This document shows, one piece after another, positions 42,896 to 51,228 of a DNA stretch of 64,000 nucleotides. This DNA comes from Falsiroseomonas sp050563525. Lineage in GTDB: Bacteria > Pseudomonadota > Alphaproteobacteria > Acetobacterales > Acetobacteraceae. Location: positions 846,012-910,011 of the forward strand of contig NZ_JBNXUN010000001.1 of assembly GCF_050563525.1 (NCBI RefSeq), written 5' to 3'. Made by a program: the position numbers and the translations under genes. The first letter of the stretch is position 1. Every line of letters starts with the position of its first letter. Below the pieces are notes generated by a model. It saw nothing but the letters and a program-made list of their open reading frames with translations. It made no database searches and was not told where the DNA came from.

Positions 42896-44277
42896 CGCAG
42901 AATTTCTCCAAGTGCATCAGCAAGTCTGTCGATGTCCTGGGGCGAGTGGATCTCTGTCACCGCGTAGAGCGCGGACTGGCCGAGTTCGGGAATGTCTACG
43001 GAAAGATCCTTGCCGCCGAGGATGCCGCGTTCCAGCAGCGCCGCGTTGACCTGCGCCACTGTCCGATCTGCGAAGGTGACGACGAATTCGCGGAAGAAGC
43101 CGCCGGTCCAGCGCACGGATAGGCCGGGGATGGCATCGAGCTTCCGTGCCGCGTCGTGCGAACGGGCCAGGATCAGCTCGCCGAGTTCGGCAAATCCATC
43201 CGGCCCCATCAGGGTCATGTAGGCGGCGTTGGAAATGGCGGTGAGATAGACGGAATTGCCGGTCCAGTCCTTGCCTTCCTCCCGCATCCCGTAGCTGGAC
43301 TGGTGCGAAAGGCTCAGCGCGAAGCCGTGCTCGCCGGGGTTGCTGGTGGTGGTGATCGAGATGTTCAGCGTCGGGTACTCGCGGGCAAACCGTTCCTCGT
43401 CCCGCGAGGCGATGAAGCCGCCGGCGCCGCCGCCCGCGCTCATATGCGCGCCGAGCGTCTGCGTGGTGCCGACGACGAGATCCGCGCCGTAGTCGGGCGG
43501 CGGCGCCAGCACGCCGAGGCTGATGGGATCGACGCCGGTGATGACGAAGGCGCCGGCCGCATGCGCCAGGCGCGCGATTTCCGCGCCCTGCGTCTCGATC
43601 AGGCCGAGGAAGGAGGGGTTCTCGAAATACACCGCCGTGGTGTCGGCATCGAGCTTCGCACGCAGGTCCGCGAGGTCCAGCAGCCCGTCCCGCATCGCGA
43701 CGGTGACCACCGCGATGCGGCTCGGCATCGCCTCCGGCTCGCAATACTGCCGGATGACGGCCAGGCGTTCCGGGTCCATCCATTCCGGCACGAGCACCGT
43801 GCGGCGGCCGTTGATGCGCGACGCCATGCGGATGGCGTTGCCCGCGGCGCAGCCCCAGGAATACACCGGCAGGCCAACATAGTCGCAGGCGACCAGCTCG
43901 CCGAGTTGCGAGCAGAACTCGAACCAGGCCTGGTTACGGCCGTGGTCCGACATCGGCGTGCCCCAGACCGAGGTCAGGAATTCGCTGCGCCCCGCAATCT
44001 CGTCGCAGATGGCAGGCACATGGTGCTGCCAGATGCCGGCGCCGAGGAAGGAAAGCAGTTCCTCGCAGCTGCGGTTCTTGGCCAGCAGGGACAGCATGTG
44101 GCGGCGCAGCTCCGGCTCCGACCGCAGCGCCGGTGGCAAGGCGAAGGCGTGCTTCGTGCGGTGGGCGTCAGGGATCTGCTCGAACAGCGCCTCGATGGAG
44201 GGCGCGCCGGTCTCGTGCAGCATGGCGTCCTTGATGGCGGGCACGGAATTAGCCATCCAGGGATGGGCAGTGGTCAT
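42892..44277 (-). CDS. gcvPA: glycine dehydrogenase (decarboxylating) subunit 1
   Basis: Alpha subunit of the two-subunit P-protein, 461 residues. IEALFEQIPDAHR, FLGAGIWQHHVPAICDEI and RSEFLTSVWGTPMSDHGR are family features, as are VVGTTQTLGAHMSAGGGAGGF and the C-terminal GGFFREFVVTF. The substrate-site segment differs somewhat from housekeeping GcvPA (GRNQAWFEF in place of the common YQPEISQGxLQ), which may signal altered specificity. It follows the AcoX-like kinase gene by 12 bp. Confidence 0.87.
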   Translation of the reverse strand: MTTAHPWMANSVPAIKDAMLHETGAPSIEALFEQIPDAHRTKHAFALPPALRSEPELRRHMLSLLAKNRSCEELLSFLGAGIWQHHVPAICDEIAGRSEFLTSVWGTPMSDHGRNQAWFEFCSQLGELVACDYVGLPVYSWGCAAGNAIRMASRINGRRTVLVPEWMDPERLAVIRQYCEPEAMPSRIAVVTVAMRDGLLDLADLRAKLDADTTAVYFENPSFLGLIETQGAEIARLAHAAGAFVITGVDPISLGVLAPPPDYGADLVVGTTQTLGAHMSAGGGAGGFIASRDEERFAREYPTLNISITTTSNPGEHGFALSLSHQSSYGMREEGKDWTGNSVYLTAISNAAYMTLMGPDGFAELGELILARSHDAARKLDAIPGLSVRWTGGFFREFVVTFADRTVAQVNAALLERGILGGKDLSVDIPELGQSALYAVTEIHSPQDIDRLADALGEILR

Positions 44278-44289
44278 GCGGGGCTCCTG

Positions 44290-45381
44290 TCAGGCGGCGA
44301 TGCGCAGCATGGCGGTGCGGCCGGGCGCGGTGTGCACAGCGATGTAGCCGGACAGCGCCGCATCCAGCGCCGGCTCCCCGGTGTCGACATGCAGGCAGGC
44401 GGGGTCGAGCAGCGCGAGTTTCTGCGCGCCCGCCACCACCATGATGTTCTCCCGCCCGACTCGGCGCAGCACCGCCGGGCTGAGTTGCTGGTTGCCGCGA
44501 CCGAGCAGGAAGCCCTGGCCGCCGGTGACGCCGAGAATCGCCGTGGCGGGCGCCTGGCCTAGCAGCCGCAACAACTGCGCCTCCGACACATCGGCGGCCA
44601 GCAGGCGGCGATCCAGCGCCACGTCGATGCCCATCAAGGTGCCCGCGAATCCCAGCGCCCGCTTGATGCGGCGCGTGGTGGTGCCGCAGCCCAGCAGGTA
44701 CAGCCGGCCCGGCTGCATCTGCGCGACGATGCGCCGCGACAGGGCCTCCAGCGCCGCCTCATCCGGAACCGAAGCCCCGGCCTTGCACGCCTGCATCAGC
44801 GCGCGTTCCCGGGGCACCAGCGCAAATCCGTGCAGGCGCGGGCTGACGCGATCGTCGCGCAGGGCCTCCTCGTCCAGGTCCATGACCTCCGCCTCGCGCA
44901 GCAGTCCATCGCGAAGATAGCCCGCGGCGACGCGGCCGGCGGCGGCGGGGCTGGTGGCGAAGACGGCGGATTGCATCTTCACGCCGGTCGGGATGCCGAG
45001 AATGGGCAGCGCCATGCCGATGGCGGCCAGCACATCCCGCGCCGTGCCGTCGCCGCCGGCGAACAGCAGCAGGTCCACGCCCGCCCGCTGCATGGCAAGC
45101 GCCGCGGCGCGTGTCGCCTCGGCGCCGGTGGCGGAGATGGCCAGGGTGGCGCAGGGCCGGCCCGCGGCGGTGCAGCTTGCGGTGCCCATCGTGCCGGGTG
45201 CTGCAAGAAGCTCGAGCCCCTCCGGCAGTTCACGCAGGGCACGCGCCGCGTGTTCGGCGGAGACGGGTTGCGCGCCGAGTTCGCGCGCGCGTGCCAGCGT
45301 GGCCGCGCCATCGGTGCCCTTCAGCCCGACCCGCCCGCCCATGCCCGCGATCGGGTTGACGATGACGCCGATCCGCCGCAA
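44290..45381 (-). CDS. ATP-NAD kinase family protein (AcoX-like)
   Basis: A 363-residue NAD kinase-like protein. GVIVNPIAGMGGRVGLKG opens the fold and LLFAGGDGTARDVLAAIG near 112 holds the GGDGT phosphate-binding motif. ILGIPTGVKMQSAVFA and the late GLGLGRGNQQLSP-like segment (FLLGRGNQQLSPAVL) match the AcoX/COG3199 type seen in some catabolic operons. The start is uncertain: a TTG at 45381 has AGGGGAG about 8 nt upstream, whereas the in-frame GTGs at 45387 and 45390 sit too close to it. It heads the five-gene oxidase operon and may raise NADP(H) supply. Confidence 0.8.
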   Translation of the reverse strand: MRRIGVIVNPIAGMGGRVGLKGTDGAATLARARELGAQPVSAEHAARALRELPEGLELLAAPGTMGTASCTAAGRPCATLAISATGAEATRAAALAMQRAGVDLLLFAGGDGTARDVLAAIGMALPILGIPTGVKMQSAVFATSPAAAGRVAAGYLRDGLLREAEVMDLDEEALRDDRVSPRLHGFALVPRERALMQACKAGASVPDEAALEALSRRIVAQMQPGRLYLLGCGTTTRRIKRALGFAGTLMGIDVALDRRLLAADVSEAQLLRLLGQAPATAILGVTGGQGFLLGRGNQQLSPAVLRRVGRENIMVVAGAQKLALLDPACLHVDTGEPALDAALSGYIAVHTAPGRTAMLRIAA

Positions 45382-45508
45382 CCCCACCACTCCCCTGTTC
45401 GCAGGCCGAACAGGCCTCTGCACCGCGCACAGTCTGGCGGCGCAGGGCCGGCAGCGCAACCGTTTCCCGCTGGCCGGATGGATGGCGCGGCCCGCAGGCA
45501 CGGACCCA

Positions 45509-46324
45509 CTAATGTCGGCGCGACCGGTTGAAGAGGCGAGCACCTGCTTCGGCAGCCCGGGCTTCGTTGCAGGCGGCCGGGCCGAGGTGGCCGGCAAGCC
45601 GCGGCACCGCCGCGGCGAGGGCGGCGAGGTCGCCATGTTCCGGCACCCTCAGATGTGCCACGCAGACCGCGCCGGTCGCGGTCCAGCCGGCCTCGAAAGC
45701 CTGCGTAGGATCATTGGCGGGGTGCTGGATGCCGATGTGGTCGTAGATGTCGATGGCGGTGCCCTCCCGCGTCCAGGCGCGCTCGCCGCCACCATAGGCA
45801 GCGCGCAGCATGTTGACGCAGGCGGCGTGATAGGGGGCGAGCGATGCGCCACCCGGCCCGCTGGCCCAAGGGCGATAGCCGAAGCGGATGCATTTGCCGA
45901 TGCCGCCCGCGGAGCAGGTCAGGCTCAGCGCAACATCACTGCCCGGATAGACCATTCCGAGCCGTTCGCCATCCGGATCGGCTTCGCAGAAGGGCTGCCA
46001 TGCGCCGTCCGTACCGCGAATGGACATGCCGAACAACCAGACATCATCGGCGGAAACGGTTGGCATCGCACCCGGAACGCCGGCGTCGCGTCGTGCGCTG
46101 TCGAGCCGCATCTCGCCGCCATCGAAGCGCAGCACCGCGCCCACCAGGTCGGCGCCGCGCAATACCTGGCCGTTCGACAGGGTGGCACGGAAATCGCCGC
46201 CCTCCGCGCGCAGGTCCAGCAGGCGCGGCGGGTCCTGCGCCACCGCCATCCCGCCAAGCAGAAGGGCCGGTAGGCCCAGGCCAGCGAGCGCCCCGGCGTG
46301 GCGCCTGCATTCGGGGCGAGGCAT
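45509..46324 (-). CDS. secreted ADYC-type domain protein
   Basis: A 271-residue exported protein; a signal-like hydrophobic segment (LAGLGLPALLLGGMAVAQD) ends near residue 30. The middle carries SADDVWLFGMSIRGTDG and the C-terminal half matches the ADYC domain: GIGKCIRFGYRPWAS, YHAACVNMLRAAYGGGERAW and AIDIYDHIGIQ. The eponymous A-D-Y-C tetrad reads A-A-Y-G here, so the cysteine is missing. The function of ADYC proteins is unknown. It lies 14 bp downstream of a small secreted NG-repeat protein and is probably co-expressed with it. Confidence 0.7.
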   Translation of the reverse strand: MPRPECRRHAGALAGLGLPALLLGGMAVAQDPPRLLDLRAEGGDFRATLSNGQVLRGADLVGAVLRFDGGEMRLDSARRDAGVPGAMPTVSADDVWLFGMSIRGTDGAWQPFCEADPDGERLGMVYPGSDVALSLTCSAGGIGKCIRFGYRPWASGPGGASLAPYHAACVNMLRAAYGGGERAWTREGTAIDIYDHIGIQHPANDPTQAFEAGWTATGAVCVAHLRVPEHGDLAALAAAVPRLAGHLGPAACNEARAAEAGARLFNRSRRH

Positions 46325-46338
46325 GCCGGCGGGCCGGG

Positions 46339-46617
46339 TCAGCGGGCCTGGAGGACGAGGCCGTTCGGCAGCACCAGGGCCTGGAAATCCGGCGTCGCCG
46401 CCTGGGCCCCAGCGCCTTCTCCGCCGTTGGTGCCCAGGCCGTTGAACTTCAGGCCATTGAAATTCAGACCGTTCATCTTGAAGCCATTCATCTTGAAGCC
46501 GTTCTCGGCAGTTCCGTTGAATGACAGGCCCTGCAGGACAAGACCCGGACCGGCCATGGCGGGGGTGGCGAGGCCGGCCATCAGGGCGGCGGCGGCAGCA
46601 GTGGCAAAGCGGGTCAT
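46339..46617 (-). CDS. small secreted protein with seven five-residue NG repeats
   Basis: A 92-residue protein. The signal peptide MTRFATAAAAALMAGLATPA is cleaved near AMA-GPG (about 22). From residue 34 an Asn-Gly pair recurs every five residues, at 34, 39, 44, 49, 54, 59 and 64 (units such as NGFKM, NGLNF, NGLKF). The repeat block is flanked by GLVLQG and a closing GLVLQAR. Exact five-residue periodicity suggests a small beta-solenoid like pentapeptide-repeat proteins. GGAGAA lies 8 nt before the ATG at 46617. The partner gene encodes an ADYC-type protein. The biological role is unknown. Confidence 0.72.
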   Translation of the reverse strand: MTRFATAAAAALMAGLATPAMAGPGLVLQGLSFNGTAENGFKMNGFKMNGLNFNGLKFNGLGTNGGEGAGAQAATPDFQALVLPNGLVLQAR

Positions 46618-46820
46618 GGCGTTTCTCCGGTGAGGGATGGCTGCGTGCCGTCCGATCACCGACTTCTCGACCACCTCTGTTTCGTTTTCGTATCACTGCG
46701 CGTCCGGATCGGTGATCGTGTGTCGCCATGTTGCGCGGCGGTGGCTGCGGCCCCGCAACACGACGCGGCGGAGTCACCTTGCCGCCATCGGGATTGCTCC
46801 GCCTTCCGGTGCCTTGCAGG

Positions 46821-47372
46821 TCACCTGCCCTGCTTGATATCGATCCTGCGTTGCTGCGCCGTCGCCTCGGCGGATCTCGGGAGGGTGACGGTCAGGACCC
46901 CTTTGTCGAAGCTGGCCTCGATGCGTTCGCGGTCCACCCCCCGGGGCAACTGGAAGGATCGACGGAAGGAGCCGAAGCGGCGTTCCGCGCGATGGTAGTT
47001 CTCGGTCTTCTCCTCACGCTCGTCCTTCTTCTCGCCCTTGATGGTCAGCACGTCGTCGCTCAGCGCGAGTTCGACGTTGCTCGCATCCAGGCCGGGAAGC
47101 TCCGCCTTGATGCGGAACTCCTTTTCCGTCTCGACGACATCGATGGCCGGCGCCGCCATTCCGAAGACGCCGTCGCCACGCCACAGCGGCTGCGGATCCG
47201 TGTCGGCCTGCCGCCCCGCGCCAACGGGTCCGACACCGCGCCAGAAACTGTCGAACAGCCGGTCCATCTCATTGCGGAGGGCGGCAAACGGCTGCCACAG
47301 ACTCTCGGGCCGGCCACTGCCCGGCTGCGGCGGATTGGACTCGGTCTTTGCCACGCCTTGGGTCTCGCTCAT
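46821..47372 (-). CDS. Hsp20/alpha-crystallin small heat shock protein
   Basis: An ATP-independent chaperone of 183 residues. The alpha-crystallin domain spans about 75-172: AIDVVETEKEFRIKAELPGLD, LTIKGEKKDE, ERRFGSFRRSFQLPRGVD and GVLTVTLPRS are all present, followed by a short I-x-I-like tail (RRIDIKQ). AAGGA lies 8 nt before the ATG at 47372, preferred over an ATG 9 nt upstream. It is divergent from the universal stress gene, with an FNR/FixK-type box 100 bp upstream. Confidence 0.92.
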   Translation of the reverse strand: MSETQGVAKTESNPPQPGSGRPESLWQPFAALRNEMDRLFDSFWRGVGPVGAGRQADTDPQPLWRGDGVFGMAAPAIDVVETEKEFRIKAELPGLDASNVELALSDDVLTIKGEKKDEREEKTENYHRAERRFGSFRRSFQLPRGVDRERIEASFDKGVLTVTLPRSAEATAQQRRIDIKQGR

Positions 47373-47471
47373 TGCATGCATCCTTGTCCCGCTGTTCCTC
47401 CGGAGCAAGCCGGCGGCCTGCCGCACGGCATGACTCCGATCTCAGTTCAGGCAAATGCCTCCCGATCCGGC

Positions 47472-47485
47472 TTGATCCAGGTCAA
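47472..47485. promoter_or_regulatory. FNR/FixK-type box between hsp20 and usp
   Basis: TTGATCCAGGTCAA fits the palindromic consensus TTGAY-N4-RTCAA exactly. It lies 100 bp upstream of hsp20 and 152 bp upstream of the divergent universal stress gene. Placed at -41.5 it would put an hsp20 transcription start near 47437, with TGAACT at the -10 position. Low-oxygen control of one or both genes is inferred. Confidence 0.65.
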
Positions 47486-47636
47486 TCGACCGGCGGCGAA
47501 GGCATCACGAAGCGGCGAAGGACGCGGACGCTCACGATCCCAGAAGGTGAGATCTGGCATCATGTTTCTGCGATCATGCCCGCGCCTGCGGTGACCCGCA
47601 CTAGGGTGGTTGCACGCGCCTGCGTGGGAGAGTGCG

Positions 47637-48482
47637 ATGGGCATCAGGGATTTCCTTGTACATCTCGGCACGGACAAGGCCAGCAGCGTCCGGCTCGACT
47701 TTGCGGCGGATCTGGCCGAGCGGCTTTCGGCCCACCTGGTCGGCCTGCACGTCATCGACGTCCCGCTGCCGATCCTCGCCGGCGCGGAGTTTGGTGGTGG
47801 CGCCGCTGTCGCCGAGATGATCGAGCGGATGCACCGCGACGCGATCGACGCTGCGGCACCGGTCGAGGCGCGGTTCCGCGAGCGGCTGCGCCTGGACACG
47901 CTGAGCGGCGCCTGGCGACAGGTCGAGGGCAGCTTGGCGGGGCAGATGGCCCTGCACGGCCGCTACTCCGACCTGATCGTGATGGGCCAGACCGATCCGG
48001 ACGACGCCGAGACCATCGGCGACTCCGCGATTTACGCCGCCCTGTTCGAAAGCGGGCGACCCGTGCTGCTGCTGCCACGCGTGGGCGCGCCAACCCGCCT
48101 GGGCCGCCACGCCCTGATAGCCTGGAATGCGCGGCGGGAGGCGGCGCGCGCTGTGCATGACGCGCTGCCGCTGCTTGCCCTGATGGAGGAGGTGACGGTC
48201 CTGACCGTGATGCCTCGGAAGGACGAGGACGGACATGGCGAGCAGCCAGGCGCCGACATTGCCGCCCATCTGGCGCGGCACGGGTTGCGGGTGACGGTGC
48301 GCAGCGTTGCCGGGGCCGATGTGACCGTCGGCGACCTGTTGCTGAACGAGGCGGCGGACCTCGGTGCGAACCTGCTGGTCATGGGCGGCTACGGACATTC
48401 CCGGTTGCGGGAGTTCATGCTCGGCGGGGCGACGCGCACGATCCTGGCACAGATGACCGTGCCGGTGCTGATCTCGCACTGA
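47637..48482 (+). CDS. universal stress protein, tandem Usp domains
   Basis: A 281-residue protein with two Usp domains (about 1-145 and 150-281). The second carries the nucleotide-binding motif GGYGHSRLREFMLGGATR, fitting G-x2-G-x9-G(S/T); the first, near 115, has the degenerate MGQTDPDDA. GGGAG lies 6 nt before the ATG at 47637. Such tandem proteins are induced by hypoxia and starvation. It is 2 bp upstream of the putative metalloprotease gene. Confidence 0.88.
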   Translation: MGIRDFLVHLGTDKASSVRLDFAADLAERLSAHLVGLHVIDVPLPILAGAEFGGGAAVAEMIERMHRDAIDAAAPVEARFRERLRLDTLSGAWRQVEGSLAGQMALHGRYSDLIVMGQTDPDDAETIGDSAIYAALFESGRPVLLLPRVGAPTRLGRHALIAWNARREAARAVHDALPLLALMEEVTVLTVMPRKDEDGHGEQPGADIAAHLARHGLRVTVRSVAGADVTVGDLLLNEAADLGANLLVMGGYGHSRLREFMLGGATRTILAQMTVPVLISH

Positions 48483-48484
48483 GC

Positions 48485-49204
48485 ATGGCCCGCCGTGCCT
48501 TTCCGGTCGGGCTGCGGCCACGCTGGCGGCTGGCGCTGCCCCTGCTGCTGTTGAGCACGCCAGGGCGTGCCGTGGCGCGTGACGAGCGCTGCACGAAGGC
48601 GCCGCTACGGATCGAGGCCGCCACCGACAACGACCTGATCCATGCCTGCGAGGCCTGGCGCCGGGTCGAAGGGTTCCTGGTCGTGCAGCGTGGGCTTCGG
48701 ATGACAGCGCCGCTCGACCTGATCTTTGCCGAGCGGGTCGAACTTGATCTTGGAGCGACGACCCTCCGGGTGCTGGGCCGTTACGAACGGAGCCGGCGCA
48801 TCCTCCGCGTGACGTCGGCGCAGGCGGATTGGCTGCGAGAGCCGGACCGGCTGATGTTTCGTCAGCCCATCGATGCTGAAATGCACACGAGCCTCATCGT
48901 GCATGAGCTGGCCCATGCCTTGCTGCTCGACAACTTCCGCGTCGCCGAGCCGGGGCGGGTCTGCAGCGAGTACATGGCGTATGTGGTGCAACTGGCGACC
49001 ATGCAGCCTGCAACCCTCATGCGCGTGCTGGCGCAATATCCGGAGGACGATTTCGCCTCGCTCGCGGAGATCACGGAGATCGCCCATCTGATGGATCCAC
49101 ATGGCTTCGGCATCCGTGCCTACCGGCACTTCATGCGGGAGGGCCACGCCACGATCCTCGACGACATCCTCGGCGGAAAGGTCGGGACTGATCTTCCGAT
49201 GTAA
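48485..49204 (+). CDS. exported protein with HExxH motif (DUF6639-like)
   Basis: A 239-residue protein with a basic, hydrophobic N-terminus (RWRLALPLLLLSTPGRAVA) that looks like a signal peptide. A zinc-protease-type motif SLIVHELAHALLLDN is at about 137, and a C-terminal DPHGFGIRAYRHFM segment could provide a further ligand. The family (DUF6639-like) has no known substrate. It starts 2 bp after the usp stop, so it belongs to the same transcript. Confidence 0.72.
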   Translation: MARRAFPVGLRPRWRLALPLLLLSTPGRAVARDERCTKAPLRIEAATDNDLIHACEAWRRVEGFLVVQRGLRMTAPLDLIFAERVELDLGATTLRVLGRYERSRRILRVTSAQADWLREPDRLMFRQPIDAEMHTSLIVHELAHALLLDNFRVAEPGRVCSEYMAYVVQLATMQPATLMRVLAQYPEDDFASLAEITEIAHLMDPHGFGIRAYRHFMREGHATILDDILGGKVGTDLPM

Positions 49205-49399
49205 TCGCGGGCGATGGGCGGCCCACAGACAGGGATGACGTTTCCGCGAGCCTGGTGCGGCGCCGTGCCGAACTTGACAAACCGCAAGGTGGCCGAGGCG
49301 GGAGGCTTGCGATGCTGCGGCGGCAACCCAGCCCGTGCGGGTGGAAGGGAGGTGGTGATGATGCGTCGACGCCTGCCTCGGCGGCAGCCCGCCGGCGCG

Positions 49400-51145
49400 T
49401 CAGCGCAGATACGCCTCCGCCGCGTACCGGCGCATCATGCGCTGGCTGTGGAAGCGCGAACCGATGCGGGCGACGGCCTGCTTCATCATCCAGCTCCAGC
49501 GGCGCTGGTCGCCGTGCCAAAGCGGCAGCACCGTGCCGCCCAGCTTGGCGTAGAGCGCCTCCGCGTCATGCTCCGCCGGGCCGCTCGGTCCGCCGATGGC
49601 CCAGCCGGTCACGCCTTCCTCGCAGGCCTCGGCCCACCAGCCATCAAGGACGCTGAGATTGAGCCCACCGTTGAGGGCTGCCTTCATGCCGCTGGTGCCG
49701 GACGCCTCCAGCGGCGGCAGTGGCGTGTTCAGCCAGATGTCGGCACCAGCCACCATGATCCTGGCCAGCCCCAGGTCGTAGCCGGGCAGGAAGGCTGCCG
49801 GCACGGCGCCGTCCAGCGCGCGGATCGCGGCATGGATCTCCGCGATGAGCTTGCGACCGGCCGTGTCGCGCGGATGCGCCTTGCCGCCGATGAGGATCTG
49901 GAACGGTGTCCGTGCCGCAATGGACCGCAGCTGCGCCAGGTCCGTGAACAGCAACTCCGGCCGCTTGTAGCCGGTCATCCGCCTGGCATAGGCCAGGATG
50001 GGCAGGTCGGGACGCAGTCTGATGCCGGTACCGCGCTCCACCTCCTGCAACAGCGCCGCCTTCGCCGTCGCACGCGCGGCCCGGATCGCCTCGTCCGACA
50101 GCGCATCGGCGCGCAGGAGCAGGTCCGGGTCGTGCGCCCAGCCAGGCGCGACCCCGTCGTACAGCCGCGCGAAGGCGGGATGCGCCCAGGTCGGCGCGTG
50201 AACGCCGTTGGTGATGGCTCGGATGCGGTAGTCGGGAAACATGCGCCGCGCCGTCTCGGCGTGCCGCATTGCGACGCCATTGACCCAGGCGCTCATGCTG
50301 AGCGCGAGCCTGGTCATGTTCAGGTGGTCAGGCCCGGCCAGCAGGCGAAGCTGGTCCGGCTCGAAGAAGTCGCCGAGGACCTCCGCCACCAGGTCATAGG
50401 GGAAGCGGTCGTGCCCGGCTTCGACCGGCGTGTGGGTGGTGAAGATGCACCGCTCCCGCACCGGATCGAGGTCGTACAGCAGCGGGCCTTCCAGGGGCTG
50501 GTCGCCGGTGGCGCGGCGGTAGCGGCGCAGCAGCGACAGCGGCAGCAACGCGGCGTGGCCCTCGTTCATGTGCCAGGTCACGATCTCGAAGCCGAGCGCG
50601 CGCAGCAGGTGCTCGCCGCCGATGCCGAGCACGGCCTCCTGCTTCAGCCGCATCGCAACATCGCCGCCGTACAGCCGATCGGTGATGGTCCGATCGCGTG
50701 GATCGTTCTGCTCAAGGCGCGTGTCGAGCAGGATGATCGGCACGCAGCCGCCATGCGGGCAAGCCAAAGGATACAGCCAGGGGCGGACCCAGACCTGGCG
50801 CCCCTCCAGGCGTATGGCGGCCATGGCATCCAGCGGCGTTGCATGCGCCGCCAGGTCCCACGGCTCGGCGTGCTCGACCTGCGTGCCGTCGGCTGCGATC
50901 TCCTGCCGGAAGTAGCCCTCTCGGCTGGCCAGGGTGACGAAGACGACGGGCAGTTCCAGGTCGGCGCAGGACCGCGCGGTATCGCCCGCCAGCACGCCGA
51001 GGCCGCCGGCGTAGGTCGGGATCGCCGGGTCCAGCGCCATTTCCATCGACAGGTAGGCGATGCGTGTCCGCGCGACGAAGCGATCGAGGGGCGGCACCTG
51101 GCGGATCTCCTTGCGGATGGACCGGCGTATCCGCCGGGGCTGCAC
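49400..51145 (-). CDS. glgP: alpha-glucan phosphorylase (short GT35 type)
   Basis: Phosphorolysis of glycogen-like glucans to glucose 1-phosphate. About 581 residues of the short phosphorylase class: IAYLSMEMALDPAIPTYAGGLGVLAGD near 25 (quoted in part), FTTHTPVEAGHDRF, ITNGVHAPTWAHP, YARRMTGYKRPELL, and the PLP-site EASGTSGMKAALNGG-like motif near 500. The start is uncertain: a GTG at 51145 gives a short basic leader; a later Met would lose conserved N-terminal sequence. It is divergent from the CMD-like and ppsA genes, and both products feed central sugar metabolism. Confidence 0.86.
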   Translation of the reverse strand: MQPRRIRRSIRKEIRQVPPLDRFVARTRIAYLSMEMALDPAIPTYAGGLGVLAGDTARSCADLELPVVFVTLASREGYFRQEIAADGTQVEHAEPWDLAAHATPLDAMAAIRLEGRQVWVRPWLYPLACPHGGCVPIILLDTRLEQNDPRDRTITDRLYGGDVAMRLKQEAVLGIGGEHLLRALGFEIVTWHMNEGHAALLPLSLLRRYRRATGDQPLEGPLLYDLDPVRERCIFTTHTPVEAGHDRFPYDLVAEVLGDFFEPDQLRLLAGPDHLNMTRLALSMSAWVNGVAMRHAETARRMFPDYRIRAITNGVHAPTWAHPAFARLYDGVAPGWAHDPDLLLRADALSDEAIRAARATAKAALLQEVERGTGIRLRPDLPILAYARRMTGYKRPELLFTDLAQLRSIAARTPFQILIGGKAHPRDTAGRKLIAEIHAAIRALDGAVPAAFLPGYDLGLARIMVAGADIWLNTPLPPLEASGTSGMKAALNGGLNLSVLDGWWAEACEEGVTGWAIGGPSGPAEHDAEALYAKLGGTVLPLWHGDQRRWSWMMKQAVARIGSRFHSQRMMRRYAAEAYLR

Positions 51146-51228
51146 ATGGTGGACCGCCGCCGCGGCCGCGGCGCAGACAACGCCGCGGCACTCGCCAGGA
51201 TGTGAAACAAGTGGAGGACGACAGGACG

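Noticed and set aside
45382..45508. Glycine riboswitch before the kinase-gcvPA-gcvPB operon
   Set aside because: The 127-bp gap is too short for a tandem glycine aptamer and lacks its conserved elements.
49272..49285. Second FNR box TTGAC-AAAC-CGCAA
   Set aside because: Right half-site deviates at two positions from RTCAA and no gene starts suitably downstream on the plus strand.
49214..51205. 663-residue plus-strand open frame
   Set aside because: Fully antisense to glucan phosphorylase, which has all family motifs.
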